From NCBI GenBank assembly GCA_001577635.1, contig LSBP01000004.1, positions 62,001 through 126,000 on the forward strand: 64,000 nt of DNA. Reading direction: 5' to 3'. The DNA comes from Halomonadaceae bacterium T82-2 (lineage in GTDB: Bacteria > Pseudomonadota > Gammaproteobacteria > Pseudomonadales > Halomonadaceae). The translations under genes were made by a program, and so were the position numbers. Within the stretch, counting starts at the first letter, position 1; the number at the start of each line of letters is the position of its first letter. Positions 46,472-56,293 of this stretch are shown here, one piece after another. Below the pieces are notes generated by a model that was given only the letters and a program-made list of their open reading frames with translations, was not told the origin of the DNA and searched no databases.

Positions 46472-48151
46472 ATGACCAACGAGAGCAGCAGCGCCCCGAA
46501 CTTCATCCGCAACCAGATTCGCGAGGAGGTCGAAGCGGGCAAGGTCGATACCGTGGTCACCCGGTTTCCGCCGGAGCCCAATGGCTTTCTGCACATCGGC
46601 CATGCCAAGTCGATCTGCCTGAACTTCGGGCTGGCCGAGCAGTTTGGCGGGGACTGTCACCTGCGTTTCGACGATACCAACCCGGCCAAGGAGGAGCAGG
46701 CCTACATCGACGCCATCAAGGCCGACGTGGAATGGCTGGGCTTTCACTGGGCGGGCAAGGTGCGCTATGCCTCCGACTACTTCGATCAGCTGTATGCCTG
46801 GGCGCAGCACCTGGTGCGCGAGGGCAAGGCCTACGTCGATGACCTCTCGCCGGACGAGATCCGCGAGTATCGCGGCACGCTGACCGAGCCGGGCCGGCCG
46901 AGCCCGTATCGCGACCGTGCGCCGGAAGAGAACCTCGACCTACTCGAGCGCATGCGCCGGGGCGAGTTCGCGGAGGGTGAGAAGGTGTTGCGCGCCAGGA
47001 TCGACATGGCCTCGCCGAACATCAATCTGCGCGACCCGATCCTCTACCGGATTCGCCATGCGTCCCACCACCAGACCGGCGACAAGTGGAAGATCTATCC
47101 GTCCTACGACTTCACCCACGGCCAGTCCGATGCTATCGAGGGAGTCACCCACTCGATCTGCACCCTGGAGTTCGAGGACCATCGCCCGCTCTACGAGTGG
47201 TTCCTGAACAACCTGCCGGTTCCGGCGCGGCCGCGCCAGATCGAGTTTGCGCGCCTCAACCTGAACTACACCGTGACTTCCAAGCGCAAGCTCAAGCTGC
47301 TGGTCGACGAGGGCGTGGTCGACGGCTGGGACGACCCGCGCATGCCGACGATCTCCGGCATGCGTCGGCGCGGTTACACGCCGGCCTCGATCCGCAAGTT
47401 CTGCGAGATGATCGGCGTCACCCGGGCCGAGGGCGGCATGGTCGACATCGCCATGCTCTACCACGCGATTCGTTCCGATCTCGAGGACAACGCGCCGCGG
47501 GCGATGTGCGTGCTCAAGCCGCTCAAGGTGGTGCTGACCAACGTCCCCGAGGACCATGACGAAGCCTTCGAGGTGGCGGGCCATCCGGCACGTGACGACA
47601 TGGGCGTGCGTCGCCTGCCGTTCACCCGCGAGATCTGGATCGACGCCGACGACTTCATGGAGGAGCCGCCCAAGAAGTTCTTCCGCCTGGCGCCGGGCAA
47701 GGAGGTGCGCCTGCGCAACGCCTACGTGATCCGTTGCGACGAGGTGATCAAGAACGCGGCCGGCGAGATCGAGGAGCTGCGCTGTTCGGTGGATTTCGAT
47801 ACCCTCGGCAGGAATCCGGAAGGGCGCAAGGTCAAGGGTGTGATCCACTGGGTCAGCGCGGCGCACGCCGTGCCGGTCGAGGTGCGCCTCTACGACAACC
47901 TGTTCCAGGTCGAGGCACCCGACCGTGATCGGGACGTCGATTTCCTCGAGCACCTCAACCGCGATTCGCTGACGGTGGTGCAGGGCTACGCCGAGCCGAG
48001 CCTGGCCGAGGTGGAGCCGGAGGCCCGCTATCAGTTCGAACGGGTGGGCTATTTCTGTGCGGATCGCCATGCCGCCGCCGAGGGGCAGCGCGTCTTCAAC
48101 CGCATCGTCGGTCTCAAGGATACCTGGGCCAAGATCCAGAAGAAGGGCTGA
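46472..48151 (+). CDS. glnS: Glutaminyl-tRNA synthetase
   Basis: A 559-residue class I synthetase of the GlnRS type. The HIGH motif ([14 protein letters not shown]) is near residue 40 and the KMSKS counterpart is VTSKRKLK near 270; the C-terminal anticodon-binding beta-barrels follow ([31 protein letters not shown]). It charges tRNA-Gln directly, so the cell does not depend only on the GatCAB route. The ATG at 46472 matches the usual N-terminus, with TNFIRNQI-like FIRNQIREE shortly after. cysS follows two bases later in an operon. Confidence 0.98.
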   Translation: MTNESSSAPNFIRNQIREEVEAGKVDTVVTRFPPEPNGFLHIGHAKSICLNFGLAEQFGGDCHLRFDDTNPAKEEQAYIDAIKADVEWLGFHWAGKVRYASDYFDQLYAWAQHLVREGKAYVDDLSPDEIREYRGTLTEPGRPSPYRDRAPEENLDLLERMRRGEFAEGEKVLRARIDMASPNINLRDPILYRIRHASHHQTGDKWKIYPSYDFTHGQSDAIEGVTHSICTLEFEDHRPLYEWFLNNLPVPARPRQIEFARLNLNYTVTSKRKLKLLVDEGVVDGWDDPRMPTISGMRRRGYTPASIRKFCEMIGVTRAEGGMVDIAMLYHAIRSDLEDNAPRAMCVLKPLKVVLTNVPEDHDEAFEVAGHPARDDMGVRRLPFTREIWIDADDFMEEPPKKFFRLAPGKEVRLRNAYVIRCDEVIKNAAGEIEELRCSVDFDTLGRNPEGRKVKGVIHWVSAAHAVPVEVRLYDNLFQVEAPDRDRDVDFLEHLNRDSLTVVQGYAEPSLAEVEPEARYQFERVGYFCADRHAAAEGQRVFNRIVGLKDTWAKIQKKG

Positions 48152-48153
48152 GC

Positions 48154-49533
48154 ATGCAGATCTACAATACCCTGACTCGCACCAAGGAAACCTTCGTTCC
48201 GATCGAGCCGGGCAGGATCCGCATGTATGTCTGCGGGATTACCGTCTACGACTACTGTCACATCGGCCATGCCCGGGTCATGGTGGCGTTCGACGTGATC
48301 ACCCGCTACCTGCGCTCGCGCGGCTTCGAGGTGACCTATGTCCGCAACATCACCGACATCGACGACAAGATCCTCCGGCGCGCCGAGGAAAACGGCGAGC
48401 CCATTGCCGCGCTGACCGAGCGGATGATCGCGGCGATGCACGAGGACGAGGCGCGGCTCGGCGTGCTGCGCCCGGACCTCGAGCCGCGTGCCACGGCGCA
48501 CATCGACGACATCCAGGCGATGATCGCCACGCTGATCGACAAGGGCTACGCCTATCGGGCCGACAACGGCGATGTCTACTACCGGGTGCGGCGCTTCGCC
48601 GATTACGGCAGGCTCAACAACCGCGACCTGGACGAGATGCGCTCCGGGGCGCGGGTGGAAGTCGACACCCACAAGGAGGACCCGCTCGACTTCGTGCTGT
48701 GGAAGGCGGCCAAGCCGGGCGAGACGAGCTGGCCATCGCCGTGGGGCGAGGGGCGTCCGGGCTGGCACATCGAGTGCTCGGCGATGTCCACCTGCTGCCT
48801 GGGCGAGACGTTCGACATTCACGGCGGCGGTCCGGACCTGACGTTCCCGCACCACGAGAACGAGATCGCCCAGAGCGAGGCGGCCACGGGGCAGCGCTAC
48901 GTGAACACCTGGATGCATGCCGGCGCGGTGCGGGTCGATCAGCAGAAGATGTCCAAGTCGCTGGGCAACTTCTTCACCATCCGCGATGTGCTGGCCGAGC
49001 ATGACCCCGAGGTGGTGCGCTACCTGCTGGTGTCGAGCCACTATCGCAGCCCGATCAACTATGCCCCGGATGCGCTCGACGACGCGCGGCGCTCGCTGGA
49101 GCGCTTCTACAATGCGCTCGACGGCGTCGAGCCGGTGGCCGGCGAGGTCGATGCCGGTTACGCCGAGCGTTTCACCGCGGCGATGGACGACGACTTCAAC
49201 ACCCCCGAGGCGCTGTCGGTGCTCTTCGAGCTGGCCCGCGCACTCAATCGGGCCAAGGCCGAGGATGCCGGGCGCGCCGCGGCGCTGGCCTTCGAGCTCA
49301 AGCGCCTGGGCCAGGTGCTGGGTCTGCTCGAGCAGGCGCCGGCGGCGTTTCTCCAGGGCGGGCGCGCGCTGCCGCTGGCCGAGGCGGAGATCGAGGCGCG
49401 GATTGCCGCGCGGGCGGCCGCCAAGAAGGCCCGGGATTTTGCCGAGGCCGATCGCATCCGCGATGAACTGGCCGCGCTGGGTATCGTGCTCAAGGATTCC
49501 CGGGAAGGCACCTCCTGGGTACTGGAGCGCTGA
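48154..49533 (+). CDS. cysS: Cysteinyl-tRNA synthetase
   Basis: A 459-residue class I synthetase. Motifs: [19 protein letters not shown] (zinc Cys and HIGH), [10 protein letters not shown] and [10 protein letters not shown] (other zinc ligands), and [12 protein letters not shown]. It charges tRNA-Cys. The start is two bases after the glnS stop, so the two are co-transcribed. A bidirectional terminator follows. Length and motif spacing are those of E. coli CysS. Confidence 0.98.
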   Translation: MQIYNTLTRTKETFVPIEPGRIRMYVCGITVYDYCHIGHARVMVAFDVITRYLRSRGFEVTYVRNITDIDDKILRRAEENGEPIAALTERMIAAMHEDEARLGVLRPDLEPRATAHIDDIQAMIATLIDKGYAYRADNGDVYYRVRRFADYGRLNNRDLDEMRSGARVEVDTHKEDPLDFVLWKAAKPGETSWPSPWGEGRPGWHIECSAMSTCCLGETFDIHGGGPDLTFPHHENEIAQSEAATGQRYVNTWMHAGAVRVDQQKMSKSLGNFFTIRDVLAEHDPEVVRYLLVSSHYRSPINYAPDALDDARRSLERFYNALDGVEPVAGEVDAGYAERFTAAMDDDFNTPEALSVLFELARALNRAKAEDAGRAAALAFELKRLGQVLGLLEQAPAAFLQGGRALPLAEAEIEARIAARAAAKKARDFAEADRIRDELAALGIVLKDSREGTSWVLER

Positions 49534-49566
49534 TTCGGCACGACGTTCGTCAGCATGGTGGAAACG

Positions 49567-49597
49567 AAAACGCCGCACCTCCTGGGTGCGGCGTTTT
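49567..49597. terminator. Bidirectional terminator between cysS and mtnN
   Basis: AAAACGCCGCACC and GGTGCGGCGTTTT pair around a short loop, with four T on each strand. It serves both convergent genes. Confidence 0.9.
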
Positions 49598-49637
49598 CAT
49601 GGCCGGTTTTCAGCCCGCCGCTCGGCGGGGCGGGAGG

Positions 49638-50363
49638 TCAGGCTTCCTGAGGCGTCGCCTGCGGTGTGCCCAGCCGCGTCACCATGGCCTCGACCATCTC
49701 GGCGGAGTGGCGGGCCGCCTGGTCGATGAAGGCCGTGAAGGACAGGTTGGAGTCCTTGCCGGCGATGTCCGAGAGGGCGCGGATCACCACGAAGGGGCAG
49801 CCGTAGAGATGGCAGGTCTGGGCGATCGCGGCGGCTTCCATCTCGGCGGCGAGCATCGTCGGGAACCGCTCGCGAGTGCGCTGGACGGCATCGGGGCAGG
49901 CCATGAAGGCATCGCCGGTGGCGATCAGGCCCTCGTGGACGCGCAGGTGGCCGAGGCTCTCGATGCACTCGCGGGCCACGCACACCAGGCGGTCGTCGGG
50001 CAGGTAGGCGGCCGGCATCTGCGGCACCTGGCCGTGCTCGTAGCCGAAGACCACGGCATCCACGTCGTGGTGGCGCACCTCGGTCGAGATCACCACGTCG
50101 CCTACGTCCAGCCCGGTGCCGAAGCCGCCGGCGGAACCGGTGTTGATGATGGCCTCGGGGTGATACATGTCGAGCATGAGCGTCGTGCCGATGGCCGCGT
50201 TCACCTTGCCGATGCCGGACTGCAGGATGACCACCTCGACGCCGTTCAGGCGCCCGGTGTGGAAGGTCGAACCGACGTGGTGGCGGGTCCGGCGGTTCTC
50301 CAGGCGGGAGGCCAGCAGGGCGACCTCTTCCTCCATGGCACCGATGATGCCGATCTTGCGCAT
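49638..50363 (-). CDS. mtnN: 5'-Methylthioadenosine/S-adenosylhomocysteine nucleosidase
   Basis: A 241-residue Pfs/MtnN. It begins MRKIGIIGAMEEEVALL (catalytic Glu12 region), has NTGSAGGF, EMEAAAIAQTC and the catalytic Asp in RALSDIAGKDS. It cleaves SAH and methylthioadenosine to adenine and the thioribose. It is 25 bp downstream of luxS, which acts on the S-ribosylhomocysteine it produces, so the two form a compact SAH-recycling operon that also yields the AI-2 precursor. Its adenine product can be used by Apt (6350). Confidence 0.97.
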   Translation of the reverse strand: MRKIGIIGAMEEEVALLASRLENRRTRHHVGSTFHTGRLNGVEVVILQSGIGKVNAAIGTTLMLDMYHPEAIINTGSAGGFGTGLDVGDVVISTEVRHHDVDAVVFGYEHGQVPQMPAAYLPDDRLVCVARECIESLGHLRVHEGLIATGDAFMACPDAVQRTRERFPTMLAAEMEAAAIAQTCHLYGCPFVVIRALSDIAGKDSNLSFTAFIDQAARHSAEMVEAMVTRLGTPQATPQEA

Positions 50364-50388
50364 GGGGCGAATCGTCCTCCGTGTGGGC

Positions 50389-50856
50389 TCAGGCGAAGAC
50401 CTGGTGCCATTCATCGCGCTTGGCGAGAAAATCCCGGGCCAGCGCCTGGGCGCCTTCCAGGCTGTGACTGGCGGCCCAGCCGCACTGCATCTCGGTGCAG
50501 GCCGGCACTTCCTCGGCGACGAGGATGTCCTGCAGCGTCTTCTCGATCAGGGCCAGGACGCCGTCGTAGTCGTCGTGGTTGATCATCGCGATGTAGAAGC
50601 CGGTCTGGCAGCCCATGGGGCTGATGTCGACGACCTTGTCGCTGTGATTGCGCGACAGTTCCGCCATCAGGTGTTCCAGCGAGTGCAGGGCGGGCATCTC
50701 CATGTGCCCCTTGTTGGGCTGGCAGATGCGCATGTCGTACTTGTGGATGCTGTCGCCGTTCTCGCCGGTCTTGATGCCGGCCAGGCGCACGTAGGGGGCC
50801 TTGACCCGGGTATGGTCGAGGTTGAAGCTCTCGACGTTCATCGGCGTCTCGCTCAT
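50389..50856 (-). CDS. luxS: S-ribosylhomocysteine lyase LuxS
   Basis: A 155-residue LuxS. Metal ligands are His-His in HSLEHLMAE and Cys in [15 protein letters not shown]; the catalytic Cys lies in MGCQTGFY. It cleaves S-ribosylhomocysteine to homocysteine and DPD, the AI-2 precursor. AGGAGA precedes the ATG at 50856; an in-frame ATG five codons on is possible. It comes before mtnN in the same operon. No AI-2 receptor gene is visible in the window, so a metabolic role is the safest reading. Confidence 0.97.
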   Translation of the reverse strand: MSETPMNVESFNLDHTRVKAPYVRLAGIKTGENGDSIHKYDMRICQPNKGHMEMPALHSLEHLMAELSRNHSDKVVDISPMGCQTGFYIAMINHDDYDGVLALIEKTLQDILVAEEVPACTEMQCGWAASHSLEGAQALARDFLAKRDEWHQVFA

Positions 50857-50912
50857 TCAGGTCTCCTGATGTGTTGCTGAATGGTGCGTTGTTGGGCGCG
50901 CATTATATCGGC

Positions 50913-51782
50913 TCAGCCGTTGCCGTGCATGGCGTCATGCAGTTCGGCGGCGAACAGGGTGTTCTCGAGCAGCGAGGCGACCGTCATCGGGCCCACGCCG
51001 CCGGGCACCGGGGTGATGTAGCTGGCGCGCTCGGCGGCGGGCGCGTATTCGACGTCGCCGACCAGGCTGCCGTCCGGCTGGCGATTGATGCCCACGTCGA
51101 TGACGATGGCCCCCGGCTTCACCCACTCGCCCTTGACCAGGCCCGGCACGCCGACCGCGACCACCAGCAGATCAGCGCGGCGCACGTGGGCCTCTAGGTC
51201 GCGGGTGAAGCGATGGCAGACGGTGGTGGTGCAGCCGGCGAGCATCAGTTCCAGGGCCATCGGCCGGCCCACGATGTTGGAGGCGCCGACGATGGTGGCG
51301 TCGAGGCCGCGTACCGGGATGCCCGATTCCTGGAGCAGGGTCATGACCCCCTTGGGCGTGCACGGGCGCAGCACGGGAAGACGCTGGGCCAGGCGGCCGA
51401 GGTTGTACGGGTGAAAGCCGTCGACGTCCTTGTCCGGGCGGATGCGCTCGAGAATCGGGCGGGCATCCAGATGCCCCGGCAGCGGCAGCTGGACGAGGAT
51501 GCCGTCCACCGCCGGGTCGTCGTTGAGGCGGTCGACCAGCGCCTCGAGCTCGGCCTGCGAGGTCTCCGCGGGCAGCGAATGGCGGAAGGAGAGCAGTCCG
51601 GCCTGTTCGCAGGCGCGATGCTTGTTGCGGACATAGACCTCGGATGCCGGATCGTGGCCGACCAATACCACGGCAAGCCCGGGCACGCGGGCGCCCTCGC
51701 TGCGGCGAGCCTCCACCTGGCGGGCGACCTGTTGTCGGACATGCGCGGCGATGGCCTTGCCATCGATCAATTGGGCGGTCAT
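50913..51782 (-). CDS. folD: Bifunctional methylenetetrahydrofolate dehydrogenase/cyclohydrolase
   Basis: A 289-residue FolD. The Tyr-x3-Lys motif [13 protein letters not shown] (about residue 53), [34 protein letters not shown] and [11 protein letters not shown] are all conserved. It oxidises 5,10-methylene-THF with NADP+ and hydrolyses the product to 10-formyl-THF, the substrate of PurU (15180). The ATG at 51782 gives the family N-terminus MTAQLIDGK; an upstream in-frame start at 51866 lacks similarity. It lies 56 bp before luxS on the same strand and may be co-transcribed with it. Confidence 0.97.
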   Translation of the reverse strand: MTAQLIDGKAIAAHVRQQVARQVEARRSEGARVPGLAVVLVGHDPASEVYVRNKHRACEQAGLLSFRHSLPAETSQAELEALVDRLNDDPAVDGILVQLPLPGHLDARPILERIRPDKDVDGFHPYNLGRLAQRLPVLRPCTPKGVMTLLQESGIPVRGLDATIVGASNIVGRPMALELMLAGCTTTVCHRFTRDLEAHVRRADLLVVAVGVPGLVKGEWVKPGAIVIDVGINRQPDGSLVGDVEYAPAAERASYITPVPGGVGPMTVASLLENTLFAAELHDAMHGNG

Positions 51783-51898
51783 CGAAAGTTCCTTTGCTTC
51801 GCGGCAATCAGTGATGCGGGAAAAAAGAAGTGACGTCGATTTTCGCATGCAATACCCCGCAGTCAAAGCGCCGGGGGGCAGGTGGTGATGCTAAGGGC

Positions 51899-51926
51899 TT
51901 GACTCGCGGAGGATGTTGCGTAGAAT
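51899..51926 (+). promoter_or_regulatory. Promoter of the tRNA cluster
   Basis: TTGACT (51899-51904), 16 bp, TAGAAT (51921-51926), followed by a G/C-rich stretch before tRNA-Pro, as in stringently controlled stable-RNA promoters. Confidence 0.75.
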
Positions 51927-51980
51927 ATGCAGCGCTTGACGAGGCCCGGAGGCAAGCGTCAAGGCCGTATGTCTCGCCGG

Positions 51981-52057
51981 CGGGGTATAGCGCAGTCTGG
52001 TAGCGCGCCTGCTTTGGGAGCAGGATGTCGGGGGTTCAAATCCCTCTACCCCGACCA
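51981..52057 (+). tRNA. tRNA-Pro (UGG)
   Basis: A 77-nt cloverleaf: acceptor CGGGGTA/TACCCCG, anticodon stem CCTGC/GCAGG with loop TTTGGGA giving anticodon TGG, T-arm GGGGGTTCAAATCCC, discriminator A and encoded CCA. Confidence 0.97.
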
Positions 52058-52132
52058 TCCGCAGGCTGCGACGTCTCGGATGGGTTGCGTTGCTCGTCGC
52101 GGCTGTGGCAGTGGCTGGGCCGTAACAGTTCG

Positions 52133-52209
<77 letters not shown>

Positions 52210-52266
52210 TGCTGCAGTCCGGCGGCAGGCTCTCGGGCAGGGCGTCAAGCGAGTCGACACGACAGT

Positions 52267-52342
52267 GGTGGATGTAGCTCAGTGGTAGAGCCCCGGATTG
52301 TGGCTCCGGTGGTCGTGGGTTCGATCCCCATCATCCACCCCA
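52267..52342 (+). tRNA. tRNA-His (GUG), copy 1
   Basis: Acceptor GTGGATG/CATCCAC preceded by the encoded G at -1, which pairs with the discriminator C, the identity element of tRNA-His. Anticodon loop TTGTGGC gives GTG. CCA is encoded. Confidence 0.97.
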
Positions 52343-52372
52343 CGTCGACGTCGGCAATGCAGTTCATGAAAT

Positions 52373-52448
52373 GGTGGATGTAGCTCAGTGGTAGAGCCCC
52401 GGATTGTGGCTCCGGTGGTCGTGGGTTCGATCCCCATCATCCACCCCA
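52373..52448 (+). tRNA. tRNA-His (GUG), copy 2
   Basis: Identical over its whole length to copy 1, including G-1, anticodon GTG and encoded CCA; the 30-bp spacer between them is different sequence. The cluster Pro-Arg-His-His before tig resembles the Pro-Arg-His-Leu type clusters of other gammaproteobacteria. Confidence 0.97.
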
Positions 52449-52569
52449 TTTCATTCCTTCCCGATCCTGCAGTCTCGCTCGTTCCTCGCATGTTCTCCGT
52501 TTCCCCGGCGGTTTCTCTCCGGCTCCGGTCGCGATTCGTCGTCAGGTGGCCTGGAGTGTCGGCGAGCCC

Positions 52570-52596
52570 CTTGCAAAGCTTCGGTACAGCCCCCAT
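52570..52596 (+). promoter_or_regulatory. Sigma-32-type promoter of tig
   Basis: CTTGCAAA (52570-52577), 13 bp, CCCCAT (52591-52596, continuing GTA). This fits the heat-shock consensus CTTGAAA-N13ish-CCCCATNT. It lies about 100 bp before tig in the 250-bp gap after the last tRNA, in which I see no other feature. The lon promoter has the same layout. Confidence 0.7.
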
Positions 52597-52698
52597 GTAT
52601 CGGGGAAAGCGGGCGAACTTGCCAGGTCGCCCCGGGATTCTTAGAATCCATCTCTTTTGAACGTACTCCAAACAGCCCTAGTCGGTAGAGGACCATTC

Positions 52699-54051
52699 AT
52701 GCAAGTTTCCGTCGAAACGACTTCCCCGATCGAGCGCCGCGTCACGGTACAGGTACCGGCAGAGGAGGTCGATCAGGCTGTCAGCGAACGTCTTCAGGAC
52801 ACCGCCAAGCGGGTGCGCCTGAACGGTTTCCGTCAGGGCAGGGTGCCGATGGCCGTCGTCAAGCAGCGCTATGGCCGTGACGTGCGCAACGAGGTGGTTG
52901 GCGAAGTGATGCGCCAGCACTACGTGCGCGCGATCACCGAGCACAGCCTCAACCCGGCGGGCTATCCCTCCATCGAGCCGACGGTCGACGAAGCTGGCAA
53001 GGATCTGGAGTTCGTGGCGACGCTCGAGGTCTACCCGCAGGTCGAGCTCAGCAGCATCGAGGGGACCGAGGTGGAGCGCCCGGTCGCCGAGGTGACCGAC
53101 GCCGACATCGATCAGATGATCGACACCCTGCGCAAGCAGAACGCCTCCTGGGAGGTCGTCGAGCGCGAGGCCGCCGAGGGCGATCAGGTCAAGATCGACT
53201 TCCAGGGCTTCATCGACGGCGAAGCCTTCGAGGGCGGTCAGGCCGAGGGTCATGATCTGGTGCTGGGCTCCAACAGCTTCATCCCCGGTTTCGAGGAGCA
53301 GCTGATTGGTGCCAAGGCCGGCGACGAGCCCGAGATCAAGGTCACCTTCCCGGAGGACTACCAGGCCGAGCACCTCGCCGGCAAGGAAGCGACCTTCAAG
53401 GTCAAGGTCCATCAGGTCAGCGCCCAGCAGCTGCCCGAGATCGACGACGACTTCATCGCGCGCTTCGGTGTCGAGGGCGGCGATCTCGAGGCGTTCCGGG
53501 CCGAGGTCCGCAAGAACATGGAGCGCGAGATCAAGCAGGCGGTGGACAACCGGGTCAAGCAGCAGGTGCTCGAGGCGCTGCAGCGCGCCAACGACATCCC
53601 GGTCCCGGCCTCGCTGATCAGCCAGGAAACCGACGCGCTCAAGCGCCAGGCGGCCCAGCAGTTCGGCCTGGGCGAGGACTTCGACGTCTCCCAGCTGCCC
53701 GACGAGCTGTTCGCCGATCAGGCCAAGAGCCGCGTTCAGGTCGGCCTGCTGCTCGGCCAGGTCATCGAGGACAACGGCCTCGAGGCCAGCGACGACGAGA
53801 TCAAGGCCAAGGTCGAGGAGCTGGCCCAGCAGTACCAGCAGCCCGAGCAGGTCATCGAGTACTACCTCAAGGACGAGCAGATGAAGAATCAGGTCAAGTC
53901 TGCCGTGCTCGAGGAGAAGGCGGTTGACAAGCTGCTCGAGCAGGCACAGGTTAAAGACGTCGAAATGTCCTACGAAGAGGCACTCCAGGCCGCCCAGCAG
54001 CAGGGTGGCGAGGACGACGCCGATGACGAGAAGGCCGACGACCCGGCTTGA
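52699..54051 (+). CDS. tig: Trigger factor
   Basis: A 450-residue trigger factor. The N-terminal ribosome-binding tail has the signature GFRQGRVPM near residue 45; the FKBP-type isomerase domain (EGDQVKIDFQGFIDG and the following loop) spans ~155-240; the long helical chaperone arms complete it. The C-terminus is unusually acidic (about 17 residues mostly Glu, Asp, Ala). It binds nascent chains at the ribosome exit. ATG at 52699 gives the standard MQVSVETTSPIERR start. It is the first gene of the quality-control block and has a heat-shock-type promoter. Confidence 0.97.
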   Translation: MQVSVETTSPIERRVTVQVPAEEVDQAVSERLQDTAKRVRLNGFRQGRVPMAVVKQRYGRDVRNEVVGEVMRQHYVRAITEHSLNPAGYPSIEPTVDEAGKDLEFVATLEVYPQVELSSIEGTEVERPVAEVTDADIDQMIDTLRKQNASWEVVEREAAEGDQVKIDFQGFIDGEAFEGGQAEGHDLVLGSNSFIPGFEEQLIGAKAGDEPEIKVTFPEDYQAEHLAGKEATFKVKVHQVSAQQLPEIDDDFIARFGVEGGDLEAFRAEVRKNMEREIKQAVDNRVKQQVLEALQRANDIPVPASLISQETDALKRQAAQQFGLGEDFDVSQLPDELFADQAKSRVQVGLLLGQVIEDNGLEASDDEIKAKVEELAQQYQQPEQVIEYYLKDEQMKNQVKSAVLEEKAVDKLLEQAQVKDVEMSYEEALQAAQQQGGEDDADDEKADDPA

Positions 54052-54163
54052 GGCCGACAAGCAGGCAGCACGGACCCGGCCGAGTGCCGGGTCTCTAGTC
54101 ACTGCGACTGTCGGTCGGCAAGCCAGGATTATCCCAATCACCGGATGTTAAGGGTGTCACGCA

Positions 54164-54784
54164 ATGGGCAATGAGTTCGATATTCAAAACGCCGGCGGCC
54201 TGGTCCCCATGGTGGTCGAGCAGAGCGCGCGCGGCGAGCGGGCGTACGACATCTACTCCCGCCTGCTCAAGGAGCGTGTAATCTTCCTGGTGGGTCCGGT
54301 GGAAGACTACATGGCGAATCTGGTGGTGGCACAACTGTTGTTCCTCGAGTCCGAGAACCCGGACAAGGACATCCACCTGTACATCAATTCGCCCGGTGGC
54401 TCGGTGACCGCGGGGCTGTCGATCTACGACACCATGCAGTTCATCAAGCCGGACGTTTCCACCGTCTGCCTGGGGCAGGCGGCCAGCATGGGGGCGCTGC
54501 TGCTCGCCGGTGGCGCCAGGGGCAAGCGTTTCTGCCTGCCGCACTCGCGGATGATGATTCACCAGCCGCTGGGCGGCTATCAGGGCCAGGCCTCGGATAT
54601 CGAGATCCACACCAAGGAGATTCTCAATATCCGTCACAAGCTCAATCGCATTCTGGCGGATCACACCGGTCAGGACATCGACACCATCGCCAAGGATACC
54701 GACCGCGACAATTTCATGGACGGGGAGCAGGCGGTGGCCTATGGCCTGATCGACGAGATGCTGGAGAAGCGGCCGGTATCCTGA
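54164..54784 (+). CDS. clpP: ATP-dependent Clp protease proteolytic subunit
   Basis: A 206-residue ClpP. Catalytic Ser in [14 protein letters not shown] (about residue 110), His in [14 protein letters not shown] (about 135) and the Asp further on. It forms the double-heptamer protease chamber used by ClpX. The ATG at 54164 leaves a short N-terminus with [27 protein letters not shown], the normal processed region. It follows tig by 112 bp, with a hairpin ACCCGGC/GCCGGGT (54074-54092) between them that lacks a good T-tract. Confidence 0.98.
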   Translation: MGNEFDIQNAGGLVPMVVEQSARGERAYDIYSRLLKERVIFLVGPVEDYMANLVVAQLLFLESENPDKDIHLYINSPGGSVTAGLSIYDTMQFIKPDVSTVCLGQAASMGALLLAGGARGKRFCLPHSRMMIHQPLGGYQGQASDIEIHTKEILNIRHKLNRILADHTGQDIDTIAKDTDRDNFMDGEQAVAYGLIDEMLEKRPVS

Positions 54785-54851
54785 TAGCGTAAATCCAACC
54801 CTGCATATCCAGGCGGCCCGCCAGGGGCCGTCGCCGTAAAGAGGTACGCGA

Positions 54852-56129
54852 ATGGCCGACGGCAAAGGCAAGGACGAGGGCAAGCTGCTGTACTGCTCGT
54901 TCTGCGGCAAGAATCAGAACGAGGTACGCAAGCTGATTGCTGGCCCCTCCGTCTACATCTGCGACGAATGTGTCGATCTGTGCAACGACATCATTCGCGA
55001 GGAAGTCCTCGAGGCCGACGCCGAGGGCGACGAGGATCGCCTGCCGGCTCCGCGCGAGATCCGCGACACCCTCGATGACTACGTGATCGGTCAGGATCGC
55101 GCCAAGATGGTGCTTTCCGTGGCCGTCTACAATCACTACAAGCGGCTGCGGGCCGGCGGCAAGTCCGACGATGTCGAGCTCGGCAAGTCGAACATCCTGC
55201 TGATCGGGCCGACCGGCAGCGGCAAGACGCTGCTCGCCGAGACGATGGCGAGGCTGCTGAACGTGCCCTTCACCATCGCCGACGCCACCACGCTGACCGA
55301 GGCGGGCTACGTCGGGGAAGATGTCGAGAACATCATCCAGAAGCTGCTGCAGAAGTGCGACTACGATGTCGAGAAGGCGCAGAAGGGCATCGTCTACATC
55401 GACGAGATCGACAAGATCTCCCGCAAGTCGGACAACCCGTCGATCACCCGTGACGTGTCCGGCGAGGGGGTTCAGCAGGCGCTGCTCAAGCTGATCGAGG
55501 GCACGACGGCCTCGGTGCCGCCCCAGGGCGGGCGCAAGCATCCCCAGCAGGAGTTCCTGCAGGTCGATACCGGCAACATCCTGTTCATCGTCGGCGGTGC
55601 CTTCGCCGGCCTGGACAAGGTGATCCGCGATCGGGCCGAGAAGGGCGGCATCGGCTTCAATGCCGCCGTCAAGAGCAAGGACTCCGATCAGGGGGTCGGC
55701 GACATCCTCACCGGCGTGGAGCCGGAGGACCTGGTCAAGTTCGGCCTGATCCCCGAGTTCGTCGGGCGCCTGCCGGTCATCGCGACGCTCACCGAGCTCA
55801 CCGAGGATGCCCTGATCCAGATCCTCACCCAGCCGAAGAACTCGCTGATCAAGCAGTACGCGAAGCTCTTCGAGATGGAGAACGTCGAGCTCGACTTCCG
55901 CGAGGACGCCCTGCGTGCCGTGGCTCGCAAGGCGATGGCGCGCAAGACCGGCGCCCGGGGCCTGCGCTCGATTCTCGAGTCCGTGCTGCTTGATACCATG
56001 TACGAGGTACCTTCGCTGGAAGGCGTGACCAAGGTGGTGATCGACGAGTCGGTGATCGCCGGCGAGAGCGATCCGCTGCTCATCTACTCCTCCTCCGAGG
56101 AAGGCAAGGTCGCCAACAAGGACGGCTGA
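54852..56129 (+). CDS. clpX: ATP-dependent Clp protease ATPase subunit ClpX
   Basis: A 425-residue ClpX. The N-terminal zinc-binding domain has four Cys ([10 protein letters not shown] and [10 protein letters not shown]); the AAA+ core has Walker [13 protein letters not shown] (about residue 120), Walker [11 protein letters not shown] (about 180), and the ClpP-binding IGF-type loop region follows ([11 protein letters not shown]). It unfolds tagged substrates and feeds them to ClpP. It is 67 bp after clpP and co-transcribed with it. A terminator follows. Confidence 0.98.
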   Translation: MADGKGKDEGKLLYCSFCGKNQNEVRKLIAGPSVYICDECVDLCNDIIREEVLEADAEGDEDRLPAPREIRDTLDDYVIGQDRAKMVLSVAVYNHYKRLRAGGKSDDVELGKSNILLIGPTGSGKTLLAETMARLLNVPFTIADATTLTEAGYVGEDVENIIQKLLQKCDYDVEKAQKGIVYIDEIDKISRKSDNPSITRDVSGEGVQQALLKLIEGTTASVPPQGGRKHPQQEFLQVDTGNILFIVGGAFAGLDKVIRDRAEKGGIGFNAAVKSKDSDQGVGDILTGVEPEDLVKFGLIPEFVGRLPVIATLTELTEDALIQILTQPKNSLIKQYAKLFEMENVELDFREDALRAVARKAMARKTGARGLRSILESVLLDTMYEVPSLEGVTKVVIDESVIAGESDPLLIYSSSEEGKVANKDG

Positions 56130-56148
56130 GTCGAGGCTGTTTCCGAAC

Positions 56149-56171
56149 GGGGGGCCGCCAGGCCCCCTTTT
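56149..56171 (+). terminator. Terminator of clpPX
   Basis: GGGGGGCC-GCCA-GGCCCCC followed by TTTT, 20 bp after the clpX stop. It separates clpPX from lon. Confidence 0.8.
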
Positions 56172-56202
56172 CGTTTCCCGCGTCCCGGCAGCCGCCGTCC
56201 CG

Positions 56203-56229
56203 GTTGCAAAGTGGTCGCGCCGCCCCCAT
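56203..56229 (+). promoter_or_regulatory. Sigma-32-type promoter of lon
   Basis: GTTGCAAA (56203-56210), 13 bp, CCCCAT (56224-56229, continuing TGT). The layout and even the TTGCAAA core equal the tig promoter, and lon is a classical heat-shock gene. Confidence 0.7.
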
Positions 56230-56293
56230 TGTTCATTCCAGCCATGAGCCGCTCAGGCGGCCCAACCATCCGATTCGTGAGGAACTGCCTGCA

